Source of the DNA: JAMXLO01 sp963850535
Lineage (GTDB): Bacteria; Pseudomonadota; Alphaproteobacteria; Acetobacterales; Acetobacteraceae
Length of the DNA: 64,000 bases
Reading direction: 5' to 3'
Assembly: GCA_963850535.1 (NCBI GenBank)
Contig: CAWKMC010000013.1
Coordinates: forward strand, 62,001 to 126,000
Shown here one piece after another: positions 1-8,809 of this stretch; positions within the stretch are counted from its first letter, which is position 1; the number at the start of each line of letters is the position of its first letter. The position numbers and the translations under genes were made by a program. The notes beneath the pieces were generated by a model that did not search any database, was not told the DNA's origin, and saw only the letters and a program-made list of their open reading frames with translations.

Positions 1-2
1 CC

Positions 3-134
3 GCGCGATTTCGTGACCCGCCGCCTACCCGAACGCAGATAGGCCTGGCTCGGTCGGTCGCGCAGATTTCGCTTGGAGCGACGCGAGCACGCATTGCAGG
101 GTTTGCGGGCCATGCGGCCCGATTCGCCGCGTAA
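3..134 (+). other. possible C-terminal tail of a gene entering the window
   Basis: A reading frame is open from the window edge to TAA at 132-134 (about 43 codons, ending ...GHAARFAA). It could be the end of a gene that starts upstream, but nothing in it is recognisable. The rest of 1-165 shows no gene. A strong Shine-Dalgarno-like GCAGGAG at about 141-147 sits just before an 8-codon open frame (ATG at 150, MRTRAYAR), which is too short to call. Confidence 0.2.
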
Positions 135-165
135 ATAAAGGCAGGAGTGATGAGAACACGCGCGT

Positions 166-420
166 ATGCTAGGTGAACCGGCCATCGGGAGGTATGCGGG
201 GAAAGCGGAAGTGAGCCAGGAGTTCATCAACTTCATCTCTGACCTGCAGTCCGCGCGGGAATTCGACTCAATGACAACCGCCCTTTTGTGCCGGGAAGCT
301 TACGATCTCGGGCGCACAGAGGGCGGGATCTGTTCAACCCGAGAGACCATCACCGCTATCTTGGTCGTGGCGGTCACACTGATCCTGCTAGGCACGCATC
401 TGGTCATGCGCGGATTGTAA
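166..420 (+). CDS. hypothetical small protein with one C-terminal membrane segment
   Basis: This 84-residue frame has an unremarkable polar N-terminal half and a clear hydrophobic helix near residues 61-80 (ITAILVVAVTLILLGTHLVM) ending in RGL, so it could be a tail-anchored inner-membrane protein. No family is recognised. The start is uncertain: the ATG at 166 has no good ribosome binding site, and an internal ATG at 271 would still keep the membrane helix. It converges with the solute-binding protein gene, leaving only about 11 bases between the stops. The hydrophobic stretch is the only real evidence. Confidence 0.35.
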   Translation: MLGEPAIGRYAGKAEVSQEFINFISDLQSAREFDSMTTALLCREAYDLGRTEGGICSTRETITAILVVAVTLILLGTHLVMRGL

Positions 421-431
421 CTGATATTCCG

Positions 432-2006
432 TCAGGTGCCCTTCAGCGTCAGGTCTTCATACGGCGCAGTGTACGGGAAACCAGCAATACGACCGAAATC
501 CGATTCACCGACACGCGACCCCACGCCGTTAATGAAGGCAAGCTGCCAAAGATGCGTGCCGATCACGCGTTCATATAGGATCTGCTGCATCTTGGTCAGG
601 ATTGCAGCACGCTTGTCATGGTCGAGTTCGACCGCCTGCTGATCGAACATCGCATCGATATCCGGGTAGTTGCCATAAACATACGCGCCACCCTTGACCA
701 CAAAGGTCTCGAAGCGCGTCGCGGCATTGCCGAACGATCCGCTGCCGGCCTGGATGATATTCTTCAGTTTCTTATCTCTGAATTGCTGGTCGAACGAGAC
801 CCGCTCCAGGGGGCGCAGTCTGGCATGTATTCCGACCGCGCCCAGGTAATTGTTCGTCGCCTCGGCGAGATTCGCATAGGAACCGTCGCAATTGTAGTAT
901 CCGGCATCGAAGCCGTTGGGATACCCGGCTTCCGCGAGAAGCTGCTTCGCCTTCTCCGGATCATACACGGGTTCGGGCGGCTTCCAGAAGAATTCGAAGT
1001 TATCGGGAATTAGGCTGCCATGAACATGTGAAAAGCCGAGGGTCAGCGCCTGGTTGATCGTCTTGAGATCGAGCGCGAGACGCACAGCCTGCCGGACGCG
1101 GACGTCGTGCCAAGGCGATTTCTGGTCCCATTGCTCAGGAAAATACAACCAGAACGGCGATTGAATGACCGTCGGCTTCAATGTCAACCCTGGGGTCTGA
1201 CGCAACTCCTCTGCGAGCTCACCGCGGATCGAGTAAGCGATGTCCACCTCACCACGCTTCAGGGCGGCAAGCCGCGTGGCCTCTTCGGGAACGACCTTGA
1301 GCACCAGGCGCTTCACGCTTACCGGCTTCTTCCAGTAGCCTTCGTGAGCCTCCAAGACCAGTTCCACACCGGGGTTGAACGACACGAACTTGTAAGGGCC
1401 GGCGCCGATAGGTGCTTTCTTGAAGCCCTCATCGCCAACCTTCTCGACGTATTTTTTCGGCACAATCCAGCCGGCACCTGTAGTCGTCGAATAGAAGGTG
1501 ATGAAGTCTGGCCAGGGGTTCTTCAGCTTGAACGTCACGTGCCGCGCATCGGGCGTCTCGACCGTCGCAACCCGCTCGTGCAATGGCCCCTTGGCGGCGC
1601 CGCGATAGCGCTCGAAGGAAAACTTCACATCCTCGGCCGTTACCTGCTCACCGTTGTGGAAGGTCACGCCATCGCGCAGCACGAAGCTGTAGTTCATGCC
1701 ATCTTCGGTGGCAGACCACGATTCCGCTAAACTAGGCGCTGCCAGTTCTCCCGGCATCGGCTTCAAAACCGCGTCGTGAAGCGCGTAATAGAGCATGTAG
1801 GGCGTCACGAGCGACGGCGTCTCGGCCGGATCGAACCAGGTCGGTGCAAGAGAGATGTGCACCGCGTATACAAGTTCGCCCGATGCACCGGCCGCATGCG
1901 CGATGCCCAAATTGCTCCCGACCGCCGCAAAGGCGGCAAAGCCAAGTACGCCCCGGCGGGAAATCCCAATGAAGTCACTGCCGGACGTGGGCCGATCGGA
2001 TCCCAT
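432..2006 (-). CDS. ABC transporter solute-binding protein, family 5 (peptide/opine type), Tat-exported
   Basis: A full-length family 5 extracellular solute-binding protein (about 524 aa), the periplasmic receptor of Dpp/Opp-type ABC importers. The N-terminus has a twin-arginine signal (ISRRGVLGFAAF, arginines at about 17-18) followed by a hydrophobic stretch and AHA cleavage region. The body shows family features: DGMNYSFVLRDGVTFHNG, TAEDVKFSFER and APIGAGPYKFV. I prefer the ATG at 2006, preceded by AGGGAGG at 4-5 bases, over the ATG at 2027 that would add seven residues. No permease or ATPase is adjacent, so it is an orphan receptor here. The ligand cannot be deduced: this family binds peptides, opines, nickel and glutathione. 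Confidence 0.9.
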   Translation of the reverse strand: MGSDRPTSGSDFIGISRRGVLGFAAFAAVGSNLGIAHAAGASGELVYAVHISLAPTWFDPAETPSLVTPYMLYYALHDAVLKPMPGELAAPSLAESWSATEDGMNYSFVLRDGVTFHNGEQVTAEDVKFSFERYRGAAKGPLHERVATVETPDARHVTFKLKNPWPDFITFYSTTTGAGWIVPKKYVEKVGDEGFKKAPIGAGPYKFVSFNPGVELVLEAHEGYWKKPVSVKRLVLKVVPEEATRLAALKRGEVDIAYSIRGELAEELRQTPGLTLKPTVIQSPFWLYFPEQWDQKSPWHDVRVRQAVRLALDLKTINQALTLGFSHVHGSLIPDNFEFFWKPPEPVYDPEKAKQLLAEAGYPNGFDAGYYNCDGSYANLAEATNNYLGAVGIHARLRPLERVSFDQQFRDKKLKNIIQAGSGSFGNAATRFETFVVKGGAYVYGNYPDIDAMFDQQAVELDHDKRAAILTKMQQILYERVIGTHLWQLAFINGVGSRVGESDFGRIAGFPYTAPYEDLTLKGT

Positions 2007-2130
2007 GTCGCCTCCCTGCTGGCTCATTGTTCCCGAAGAGCCTTTGGGTCAGCCTAGGTGATCTATCCGCCTGCGTCCACCTTGGTGCGCTAAGAGCCAG
2101 GGCGCGGTGCCGCTGCCCGGTCGGGGTTCT

Positions 2131-2886
2131 TCACGGCATGTACGACCCGCCGTTGACGTGCACGACTTGGCCGGTGATGGCATCGGCATCCTCCGAAGCG
2201 AGGAACACGGCCGTCCGAGCTATTTGATCCGAAGTAAGCATCTTGCCGCCGAGCGGAATGGACCGGGCCATCTCGATCAACTCTGCTTCGGTGTTGCCGT
2301 AGCGAGGCTGAGCCGTGTCGGTCGTCCCGGGCGCGATTGCGTTCACGCGGATGTTGTATGGCGCGAGTTCGAGCGCCATAGCGCGAGTCATCGAGACCAC
2401 GCCGCCCTTGCTCGCGCTGTAGTGCACGCCACGCACGGCACCGCGGATTGCCTGTGAAGAGATGTTGATCACCGAACCGGTGCCCTTGCCTGACTCCATG
2501 AGCGCCTTGACGAAGGAAATGGTGGCAAAGCAGCCAGCTTTGAGATTGATATCGAGCACGTAATCCCAGTCGGTCTCGCGCATCTCAAGCAACTTCACCC
2601 GCGGATAGACGCCGGCGTTGTTGACCAGGATGTCGGGCGCGCCAAGCACTCGGACGGTGTCCGCAATCATCGCGCCGATGTCGGCCAGCCGCGCGACATC
2701 GGCGCGGGCGAGATGAACACGGCGACCCGCCTGGCGGATGCGACCCGCCACCGCTGCGGCAGCCGGCTCGCCATCGAGCCAGGTGATCGTGACGTCCGCG
2801 CCTTCTTCGGCCAGCGCGACCGCAATAGCGGCACCAATTCCCTGCTGTGCACCGGTCACCAGCGCAGTCCTGCCTGCCAATTTCAT
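2131..2886 (-). CDS. SDR family NAD(P)-dependent oxidoreductase
   Basis: A classical short-chain dehydrogenase/reductase of 251 aa. The cofactor-binding TGxxxGIG motif is TGAQQGIG (11-18), NNAG lies at 89-92, serines at 143/144 precede the catalytic Tyr156 and Lys160 (YSASK), and the end (ITGQVVHVNGGSYMP) is typical of FabG-like members. The start at 2886 is chosen because GGAG lies about nine bases upstream and the protein then begins directly with the Rossmann strand (MKLAGRTALVTG). It follows the solute-binding protein gene's strand but is separated by about 120 bases. The substrate is unknown; it probably reduces or oxidises a secondary alcohol or keto group. Confidence 0.92.
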   Translation of the reverse strand: MKLAGRTALVTGAQQGIGAAIAVALAEEGADVTITWLDGEPAAAAVAGRIRQAGRRVHLARADVARLADIGAMIADTVRVLGAPDILVNNAGVYPRVKLLEMRETDWDYVLDINLKAGCFATISFVKALMESGKGTGSVINISSQAIRGAVRGVHYSASKGGVVSMTRAMALELAPYNIRVNAIAPGTTDTAQPRYGNTEAELIEMARSIPLGGKMLTSDQIARTAVFLASEDADAITGQVVHVNGGSYMP

Positions 2887-3274
2887 GCGGCTTGCTCCGT
2901 TATGGCCCCAACGGTGTTCTCTCAACTAGCCAACACCGGTCCATATGGCCAGAGTTGCTGTGCCTGGATGGGCATCTGCGTATCGCGGAGCCGACCTTCC
3001 TGCATCGCACGCGAAAAAATTTATGAGCATTTTCAATTGTGGGTGAAGCGCAAGATCTATGTCGACTCAGAATCAGCTGAGCCTAATTGGCATGAACATG
3101 ATCCCTGGGCCCGAAAGCAGCCCCTTGTCGGAAGCACAGGTCAGCGATCAGTATACTGGCGCGACACGGGAGGATAGAACCATGCGCTTCCTAGCAAGTG
3201 AATCTGCCGACGCCGGTCACACCACTCACGTCGCACGTCGCCGACAACTCGTCCATCCATAAGGATTAGCCAGC
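2887..3274. other. non-coding gap between the SDR and AHSA1 genes
   Basis: This 388-base stretch separates divergent genes. Short open frames occur on both strands but none has coding character or a recognisable motif. An AT-richer patch around 3012-3045 (AAAAAATTTATGAGCATTTTC) would be the most likely promoter area for either gene. I see no terminator or clear repeat. Confidence 0.5.
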
Positions 3275-3718
3275 ATGCCCAACACCGTACGCTTGCACCG
3301 TGTTCTGGCAACCAGCCCAGAGAAGGTCTATCGCGCGTTCCTCGAGGCGGACGCGCTCGCAAAATGGCTCCCACCAAACGGCTTTGCCTGCACTGTGCAT
3401 CATCTAGAACCGAAAGTCGGCGGCACGTTCAAGATGTCGTTCCGGAACTTCACAACGGGCAAGAGCCATGTGTTTGGCGGCGAATATGTCGAGCTCGTTC
3501 CGGCCGAACGCCTGTGCTACACTGACAAATTTGACGACCCGAACTTGCCTGGCAATATCGAGGTAACGGTTGCGCTGAAGAAAGTATCGGTCGGCACCGA
3601 GCTTGATATTGTGCAGGCGGGCCTGCCGGATGTCATTCCACCAGAGGCCTGTTATCTCGGTTGGCAGGAGTCGCTCCGAAACTTGGCAAGGCTCGTCGAG
3701 CCTGAGATCAATCAATAG
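3275..3718 (+). CDS. SRPBCC / AHSA1 family protein
   Basis: A 147-residue single-domain protein of the START-like SRPBCC fold, AHSA1 (activator of Hsp90 ATPase) branch. Typical features are the opening strand VRLHRVLATSPEKVYRAFLE, the central KVGGTFKMSFRN and GGEYVELVPAERLCYTD, and the closing amphipathic helix with GWQESLRNLARLVE. Members bind hydrophobic ligands or act as small stress-related proteins; the individual role cannot be assigned. The start has AGGA eight bases upstream. It stands alone between two long intergenic regions. Confidence 0.88.
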   Translation: MPNTVRLHRVLATSPEKVYRAFLEADALAKWLPPNGFACTVHHLEPKVGGTFKMSFRNFTTGKSHVFGGEYVELVPAERLCYTDKFDDPNLPGNIEVTVALKKVSVGTELDIVQAGLPDVIPPEACYLGWQESLRNLARLVEPEINQ

Positions 3719-4404
3719 TGGATCAGGATCGGGCTAAGCCCTGCGGGGGCGGGACCGGATGGGTGATCGCCTAATCCTGAGCGATCATCCCAGGTCTCGT
3801 GGTGCGCTACGGCGTCGGCTCAGAAGCCTGACTATCCGACATGAAATACGAGAGCACCCGGAAGAGGATATCCTCCCAGGACTTGGCACAAGACCGCGCG
3901 TTCTGGCACGACCTTCTGGCTCGGCGTGCCGACTCGGTCGGATTGCCGACACATAGTGCTGGTGGTTATCGAAATCGCCGGTTTACGATCATTCGCGATG
4001 CCGCGTTGTTTCGCCTAGCTGGCACCGAATTCCGAGGCCGAGGAAATCCCAACTGCAGAGCGCGAGAGGCATATTCCCGCAAGGCAAGCTTCGCGCACCG
4101 CGCGTAGGGTCCTCGCTAAGCGATGTTCATATGATGGACGGGTTGATCCCGCGTCTTCATTGCTGCCCAATATTCACTCGGTCCCAGTGGGCCAGCGAAG
4201 ATCGGCTCGCCGATGTTCTTCAGCCGGACTGATCACGAATGGCAACGCTGAACGCTCCTGCCGCTGCATCCGTGTGGTGCGCACAATCTATGCCTGCTAG
4301 ATATCGCTAGCCTGAGATCGCGGCACACGAGTTTGCCGCACCGGATATGCACACCTTGGAGCCGCCTGTGCGAGGGCTTTCCGTCGCCAGAAGGGAGAAT
4401 GCGT
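3719..4404. other. long intergenic region with little coding content
   Basis: These 686 bases between the AHSA1 gene and transketolase 1 contain no convincing complete gene. The frame at 3841-4107 (+) has no family features and lacks a ribosome binding site. A short minus-strand stretch at 4116-4232 looks like the tail of a decayed gene and is listed separately. The region just before 4405 must carry the transketolase promoter, but no confident -35/-10 pair stands out. Confidence 0.5.
4116..4232 (-). pseudogene. possible C-terminal remnant of an unidentified gene
   Basis: Read on the minus strand, about 38 codons before TAG at 4116-4118 give a protein-like tail (LKNIGEPIFAGPLGPSEYWA, then AMKTRDQPVHHMNIA). 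Composition and third-position bias look coding, yet an in-frame TGA lies just upstream and no start is available. I do not recognise the family. It may be the last part of a gene lost when flanking DNA rearranged. Confidence 0.3.
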
Positions 4405-6465
4405 ATGACCGCCAGCGAGATGGACCAGCTCTGCATCAACACGATCCGCACCCTCGCGATCGACGCTATCCAGAAAGCGAAGTCTGGCCATCCCGGCACA
4501 CCCATGGGCATGGCGCCCGTCGCCTACGGTCTCTGGCAGAAGCGACTGAACTTCGATCCGGCGGACCCGATCTGGCCGAACCGCGACCGCTTCATCCTCT
4601 CGGCTGGCCACGCTTCCATGCTGCTTTATGCACTCCTGCACCTCACGAAGACCCAAGCGGTGGACGCGGAGTACCAGAAGTTGGGCCATGCCTCGGTGAC
4701 GCTCGACGACATCAAGACTTTTCGCCAGCTCGACAGCGCTTGCCCGGGTCACCCGGAGTATCACCTCACCTCGGGCGTAGAGGCAACAACCGGCCCGCTG
4801 GGCCAGGGCGTCTCCATGAGCGTCGGACTGGCGATCGCCGAGCGCTGGCTCGGCGCCCACTTCAATCGTCCTGAGCTCGAGGTGGTAGACTGGCGCACGT
4901 ACGCGCTGTGCGGCGACGGCTGCATGATGGAAGGGATCTCGGGCGAGGCCGCCTCTCTCGCCGGGCATCTGAAGCTGGAAAAGCTCTGTTGGATCTATGA
5001 TTCCAACCGTGTCAGCATCGAGGGCCACACCGAAATCGCCTTTACCGAGGACGTGGCGACGCGCTTCCTCGGCTACGGCTGGAATGTGCAGCATGTGCGC
5101 GACGCCAATGACGAGAAGGAGGTGCTGGGCGCCTTCGATCTCGCCGCACAAGAACGCGGGCGACCGACGCTGATCATCATCGAGAGCCATATCGGCTACG
5201 GCGCACCGCACAAGCAGGATTCTCCAGAAGCGCATGGTGAACCGCTGGGCGAGGAAGAGGTCAGAGACACCAAGCGGTTCTATGGCTGGCCCGCGGATGC
5301 CCAGTTCCTGGTGCCGGACGGCGTCTACCAGCATTTCGCCGACGGGATCGGCCAGCGCGGCGCCGCGAAGCACGCGCAATGGCGCACACTATTCGCCCGC
5401 TACCGCGACAGCTATCCCGAATTCGCGGCGCAGTTCGAGGCGATGCAGGCGCGCGAATTGCCCGCAGGCTGGGACCATGCGATCCCGAACTTCCCGGCGG
5501 ATCAGAAAGGCATCGCCAGTCGTGATTCTTCCGGGCAGGTCGAGAATGCAATCGCGCAGCACCTCCCTTGGCTGATGGGCGGCGCCGCCGACCTGTCGCC
5601 TTCCACCAAGACCCGGCTGACCTTCACCGAAGCCGGCGATTTCCAGCCGGACAACCACGGCGGCCGCAATCTGCACTTTGGTGTTCGCGAGCATGCAATG
5701 GGTGCGGCCCTGAATGGCATGGCACTCGCCAAGCTGCGGCCGTTTGGTTCGGGCTTCTTGATCTTCTCCGATTACATGCGCAATCCGATCCGGCTGTCCG
5801 CCATCATGCAGTTGCCGGTGCTGTTTATCTTCACGCACAATTCAATCGGCGTCGGCGAGGACGGGCCGACCCACCAGCCCGTCGAACAGCTTGCCGGTCT
5901 GCGCGCCGTGCCGGGGCTGATCACGCTGCGGCCGGGGGACGCCAATGAAGTGGCGGAGAGTTGGCGTACTGTCTTGCGTTTGAAGCACCAACCCGCCTGC
6001 CTGATCCTGAGCCGGCAGCCGTTGCCGACGCTGGACCGCGGCCGGTTCGCGCCTGCCGCGGGCGTGGCGCGTGGCGCCTATGTGCTCTCCGACCTCGGCG
6101 GTGCGCCAAAGGTGATTCTGATCGGCACCGGCAGCGAGGTCTCTCTCTGCGTCTCCGCCGCCGAACAACTCGCGGCCGAGGGCATTCCGACGCGTGTCGT
6201 CAGCATGCCGTCCTGGGAACTTTTCGAGCAGCAGGACGAGGCGTACCAGGAGCAGGTGCTGCCCCAGGCGATCGCTGCGCGCGTCGCAGTGGAGCAGGCG
6301 GCAACGCTCGGCTGGGCGCGTTACGTAGGGCGGCGAGGTGCGGTCGTGGGCATGCATACGTTCGGCGCATCCGCACCACTCAAGGGCCTGCTCACTAAGT
6401 TCGGCTTCACGCCTGACCACGTAGTGACGATCGCCAAGGAACAGATCGCCCAGCACGGCGGCTAA
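4405..6465 (+). CDS. tkt: transketolase (copy 1)
   Basis: Transketolase, the ThDP-dependent enzyme that moves two-carbon ketol units between sugar phosphates in the pentose phosphate pathway; 686 aa, the usual length. Diagnostic parts are SGHPGTPMGMAP (27-38), the cofactor motif CGDGCMMEGISGEA, the pyrimidine-domain segment HFGVREHAMGAALNG with the catalytic glutamate, and GEDGPTHQPVEQL. The ATG at 4405 is preferred because AAGGGAG lies seven bases upstream; an ATG two codons earlier is too close to it. A second transketolase sits in the gap-pgk cluster at 22-24 kb, so this copy may serve another condition. It is monocistronic here. Confidence 0.95.
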   Translation: MTASEMDQLCINTIRTLAIDAIQKAKSGHPGTPMGMAPVAYGLWQKRLNFDPADPIWPNRDRFILSAGHASMLLYALLHLTKTQAVDAEYQKLGHASVTLDDIKTFRQLDSACPGHPEYHLTSGVEATTGPLGQGVSMSVGLAIAERWLGAHFNRPELEVVDWRTYALCGDGCMMEGISGEAASLAGHLKLEKLCWIYDSNRVSIEGHTEIAFTEDVATRFLGYGWNVQHVRDANDEKEVLGAFDLAAQERGRPTLIIIESHIGYGAPHKQDSPEAHGEPLGEEEVRDTKRFYGWPADAQFLVPDGVYQHFADGIGQRGAAKHAQWRTLFARYRDSYPEFAAQFEAMQARELPAGWDHAIPNFPADQKGIASRDSSGQVENAIAQHLPWLMGGAADLSPSTKTRLTFTEAGDFQPDNHGGRNLHFGVREHAMGAALNGMALAKLRPFGSGFLIFSDYMRNPIRLSAIMQLPVLFIFTHNSIGVGEDGPTHQPVEQLAGLRAVPGLITLRPGDANEVAESWRTVLRLKHQPACLILSRQPLPTLDRGRFAPAAGVARGAYVLSDLGGAPKVILIGTGSEVSLCVSAAEQLAAEGIPTRVVSMPSWELFEQQDEAYQEQVLPQAIAARVAVEQAATLGWARYVGRRGAVVGMHTFGASAPLKGLLTKFGFTPDHVVTIAKEQIAQHGG

Positions 6466-6777
6466 GGCGATGCACTGAATGTAGCATGCTGGGAATTTCG
6501 CGCCGACTACGCTGAGGCTTCTGACAGGCTGCCGAAGATCAGTGACCTGTGCGTTTATTAATTGTTGGCTGCGGTATCTTTTGGAAGCTCGGGATACCAA
6601 GATATCTGTTCACGTGTGTCACAGACGGAGATGCAATTCATCGGTGCATGGCTCCTGGAGCAAGCAGCCTGGGCAGCCGGATCAAGTTGTAGCCGCAGCG
6701 CTCCATCGAAACATCCAACACGCGCGCGCCGTGCGATCTGTGCATACTTGCACTCGCTTTGAAAAAGTGCCCCGCAG
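6466..6777. other. gap between convergent transketolase and ThDP-enzyme genes
   Basis: About 312 bases between two convergent genes. Short frames exist in both directions but none has a start signal plus family features. I saw no strong stem-loop plus T-tract terminator and no repeat. Confidence 0.45.
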
Positions 6778-8454
6778 CTACACGCTGCCGTCGACCATGA
6801 CTTCAAGGAGCTGGGGTTCACACGCCACAAGCGCTTCTGCATACGCAGCCCTGAATGCATCTGGCGCTTCGACACGATGACCCTGCACCCCGAGCGAGCG
6901 CGCCAGCGCGGCAAATTCGATCGGCGGATCGACAAAATCCATCCCAATGAAGCGATCGGTGCCGTGGAACAGCCTCAGCCTCTGCTTGATGATCCGGTAA
7001 CCGCCGTTGTTGAACACGACAAACGTGATCGGCAGCTTCTGGTGAGCGGCGGTCCACAGCGCCTGGATTGAGTACATCGCGCTTCCGTCGCCCAGCAAGG
7101 CCACCACCTTGCGGGCGGCCTGGGCCAGCTGAATGCCCACCGCGGCGGCGATGCCCCAGCCGATACCGCCGCTGACATTGCCGAAATATGCGTAGCGATC
7201 GCGCATGGGCAAAAACGCCGCAAGACTTGCCGCTGTGGTCAGGGCTTCGTCCACGACGATCGCGTTCTTCGGCAGCAGTTCGGCAATCGTCAGCATCAGC
7301 CATTCGGGATCGATCGGCTGCTCCGTTGCCTTCGTCAATGCGGCTTCGGCGCGCGTCTTGCGGCTGGCAGTCCAGTTCCGTTCGGCGACTTGAGCGAGCC
7401 CTTCCGTCGCGCGCTGCCGGTGCGCTGAGCCGCCAAGCTCGGCGATCAGCGGAGTCAGCACACGGAGCGTCTCACCGACATCGGCGCGCAGCGCGATGTC
7501 GGCCGGGTAGGTCTTGCCCATCTCCCAGTCGCGCAATCCGATCTGGATAATCGAGGCACCCGGGGGCAGCGGTTCGACTTCGCTATAGACCGACATGCGC
7601 AGGAAATCAGAGCCGAGGCTGATCAGCGTGTCGTACGGCTGGAGGCTTGTGCGCACGGTTTTCTGATCGCGCGACAGCGGGCCGAGATAGGCTGGGTGCT
7701 CGCTTGGGAAATGCGCACCTTGCAGCACCGTTTGATCGTAGACGGGCGCGCCAAGCACCTCGGCGAAACGAACAACTTCCGCGAAAGCATCACTTCTAAT
7801 GATCTCGTGGCCGACGATGATGATCGGCCGCTTCGCGCTGAGCAGCCGATCGGCGAGCGTTCGCAGGCCTTCGTCCGACGGCCGTACCCGCGTATCAACC
7901 CGCGTCGGCTGACCGAGATCGATCGCGCCAAACGCGTTCAATATGTCTCCCGGTAACGAGAGAAACACCGGTCCCGTCGGGGGCGTCGTCGCCACTTTGG
8001 CAGCGCGGTGCATGATCCGCGGCAGGTCTTCGAGCCGCGTCACCTCGACCGCCCACTTCACCACCGGCGTCGCAATGGGCACCAACGGAGCGTAGAGCAA
8101 GGGTTCCGTCAGCCCGTGCCCCTGTTCCTGTTGTCCGGCGGTAATGATGAGCGGTGTGCCGGAATTGAACGCCGTAAACAGCGAGCGCATGGCGTTGCCG
8201 AGCCCGGGCGCAACGTGCACGTTGCACGCGACCAGTTCGCCAGAGGCTCTGGCATAACCATCGGCCATGGCAACGACAATCGCCTCCTGCAGGCCCAGCA
8301 CGTAGCGCAAGGCCGGATAATCGACGAGCGCGTGCATGATCGGCAGCTCGGTCGTGCCTGGATTGCCAAACAGGTGGGTGACGCCCTCCGACAGCAGCAG
8401 TTCGATAAAGGCGCTGCGGCCGCTGATGGTGTTCGGCGTAACGTTAGATGTCAT
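6778..8454 (-). CDS. thiamine pyrophosphate-dependent enzyme, benzoylformate-decarboxylase-like
   Basis: A 558-aa ThDP enzyme of the acetolactate synthase/pyruvate decarboxylase superfamily. The N-terminal PYR domain has FGNPGTTELP and LGLQEAIVVAMADGYARASG with the ThDP-activating glutamate; NVHVAPGLGNAM matches the part of benzoylformate decarboxylase that carries an active-site histidine. The C-terminal PP domain has GDGSAMYSIQALWTAA and NNGGYRII, the Mg/ThDP site. The end of the gene (LLEVMVDGSV) is normal. A 2-oxoacid decarboxylase acting on an aromatic or branched 2-oxoacid is most likely; an acetolactate-synthase-like carboligase is the alternative. It is divergent from the Lar-like and acyl-CoA dehydrogenase genes. 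Confidence 0.85.
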   Translation of the reverse strand: MTSNVTPNTISGRSAFIELLLSEGVTHLFGNPGTTELPIMHALVDYPALRYVLGLQEAIVVAMADGYARASGELVACNVHVAPGLGNAMRSLFTAFNSGTPLIITAGQQEQGHGLTEPLLYAPLVPIATPVVKWAVEVTRLEDLPRIMHRAAKVATTPPTGPVFLSLPGDILNAFGAIDLGQPTRVDTRVRPSDEGLRTLADRLLSAKRPIIIVGHEIIRSDAFAEVVRFAEVLGAPVYDQTVLQGAHFPSEHPAYLGPLSRDQKTVRTSLQPYDTLISLGSDFLRMSVYSEVEPLPPGASIIQIGLRDWEMGKTYPADIALRADVGETLRVLTPLIAELGGSAHRQRATEGLAQVAERNWTASRKTRAEAALTKATEQPIDPEWLMLTIAELLPKNAIVVDEALTTAASLAAFLPMRDRYAYFGNVSGGIGWGIAAAVGIQLAQAARKVVALLGDGSAMYSIQALWTAAHQKLPITFVVFNNGGYRIIKQRLRLFHGTDRFIGMDFVDPPIEFAALARSLGVQGHRVEAPDAFRAAYAEALVACEPQLLEVMVDGSV

Positions 8455-8589
8455 CGGATTTTGTCTGCCCGCGGATGGAATGCGTGGCTCACGTTATCGG
8501 TGATGCCGCGTCGGCGCCATCCGCACTCCTGGCCGTGGATGTCCGAATGGGACACAGTACCGGCTGGCGCGGCACAGGGAGAAGAGAAT

Positions 8590-8778
8590 ATGCAGCAGGA
8601 GACGCTCGTCCCGATACTGAAACCCTGCCCGTTCTGCGGCGACCGGCCCCAGATTGTGCAGTCCGGCACATTCGCGGTTCAATGCGCCGATTGCGGTGCA
8701 ATGGGCCCTCCCGCGCCTAACATGGAGCGTGCGGCAGTGAGATGGAACAAAAGAAAGGGGGACGATTTCGGCTGGTAA
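8590..8778 (+). CDS. Lar-family zinc-ribbon small protein
   Basis: A 62-residue protein starting at ATG 8590 after GGGAGAAGAG. It holds two CxxC knuckles, C13/C16 (KPCPFCGD) and C32/C35 (QCADCGA), followed by the tail A-VRWNKR. This is the layout of Lar (restriction alleviation) family proteins, which usually end in an AxxxWNxR stretch. Lar-like genes are mostly found in prophages, where they modulate type I restriction; solitary chromosomal copies are common and of unknown role. It lies 31 bases upstream of the acyl-CoA dehydrogenase gene and could be cotranscribed. A longer in-frame extension upstream is antisense to the ThDP-enzyme gene and was rejected. Confidence 0.75.
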   Translation: MQQETLVPILKPCPFCGDRPQIVQSGTFAVQCADCGAMGPPAPNMERAAVRWNKRKGDDFGW

Positions 8779-8809
8779 TCGCTTCTCCTGCGACAGCATA
8801 GGAAACCGC

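Noticed and set aside
150..176. Eight-codon leader peptide MRTRAYAR ahead of the small membrane-protein frame
   Set aside because: A good ribosome binding site is present, but there is no attenuator-like structure or regulated gene to justify the call.
3841..4107. 88-codon frame in the gap before transketolase
   Set aside because: No ribosome binding site, unusual composition, no recognisable family.
4297..6600. Long antisense frames opposite transketolase 1 (minus strand, 360 and 252 codons)
   Set aside because: They mirror the high-GC coding strand, have no family features and no ribosome binding sites.
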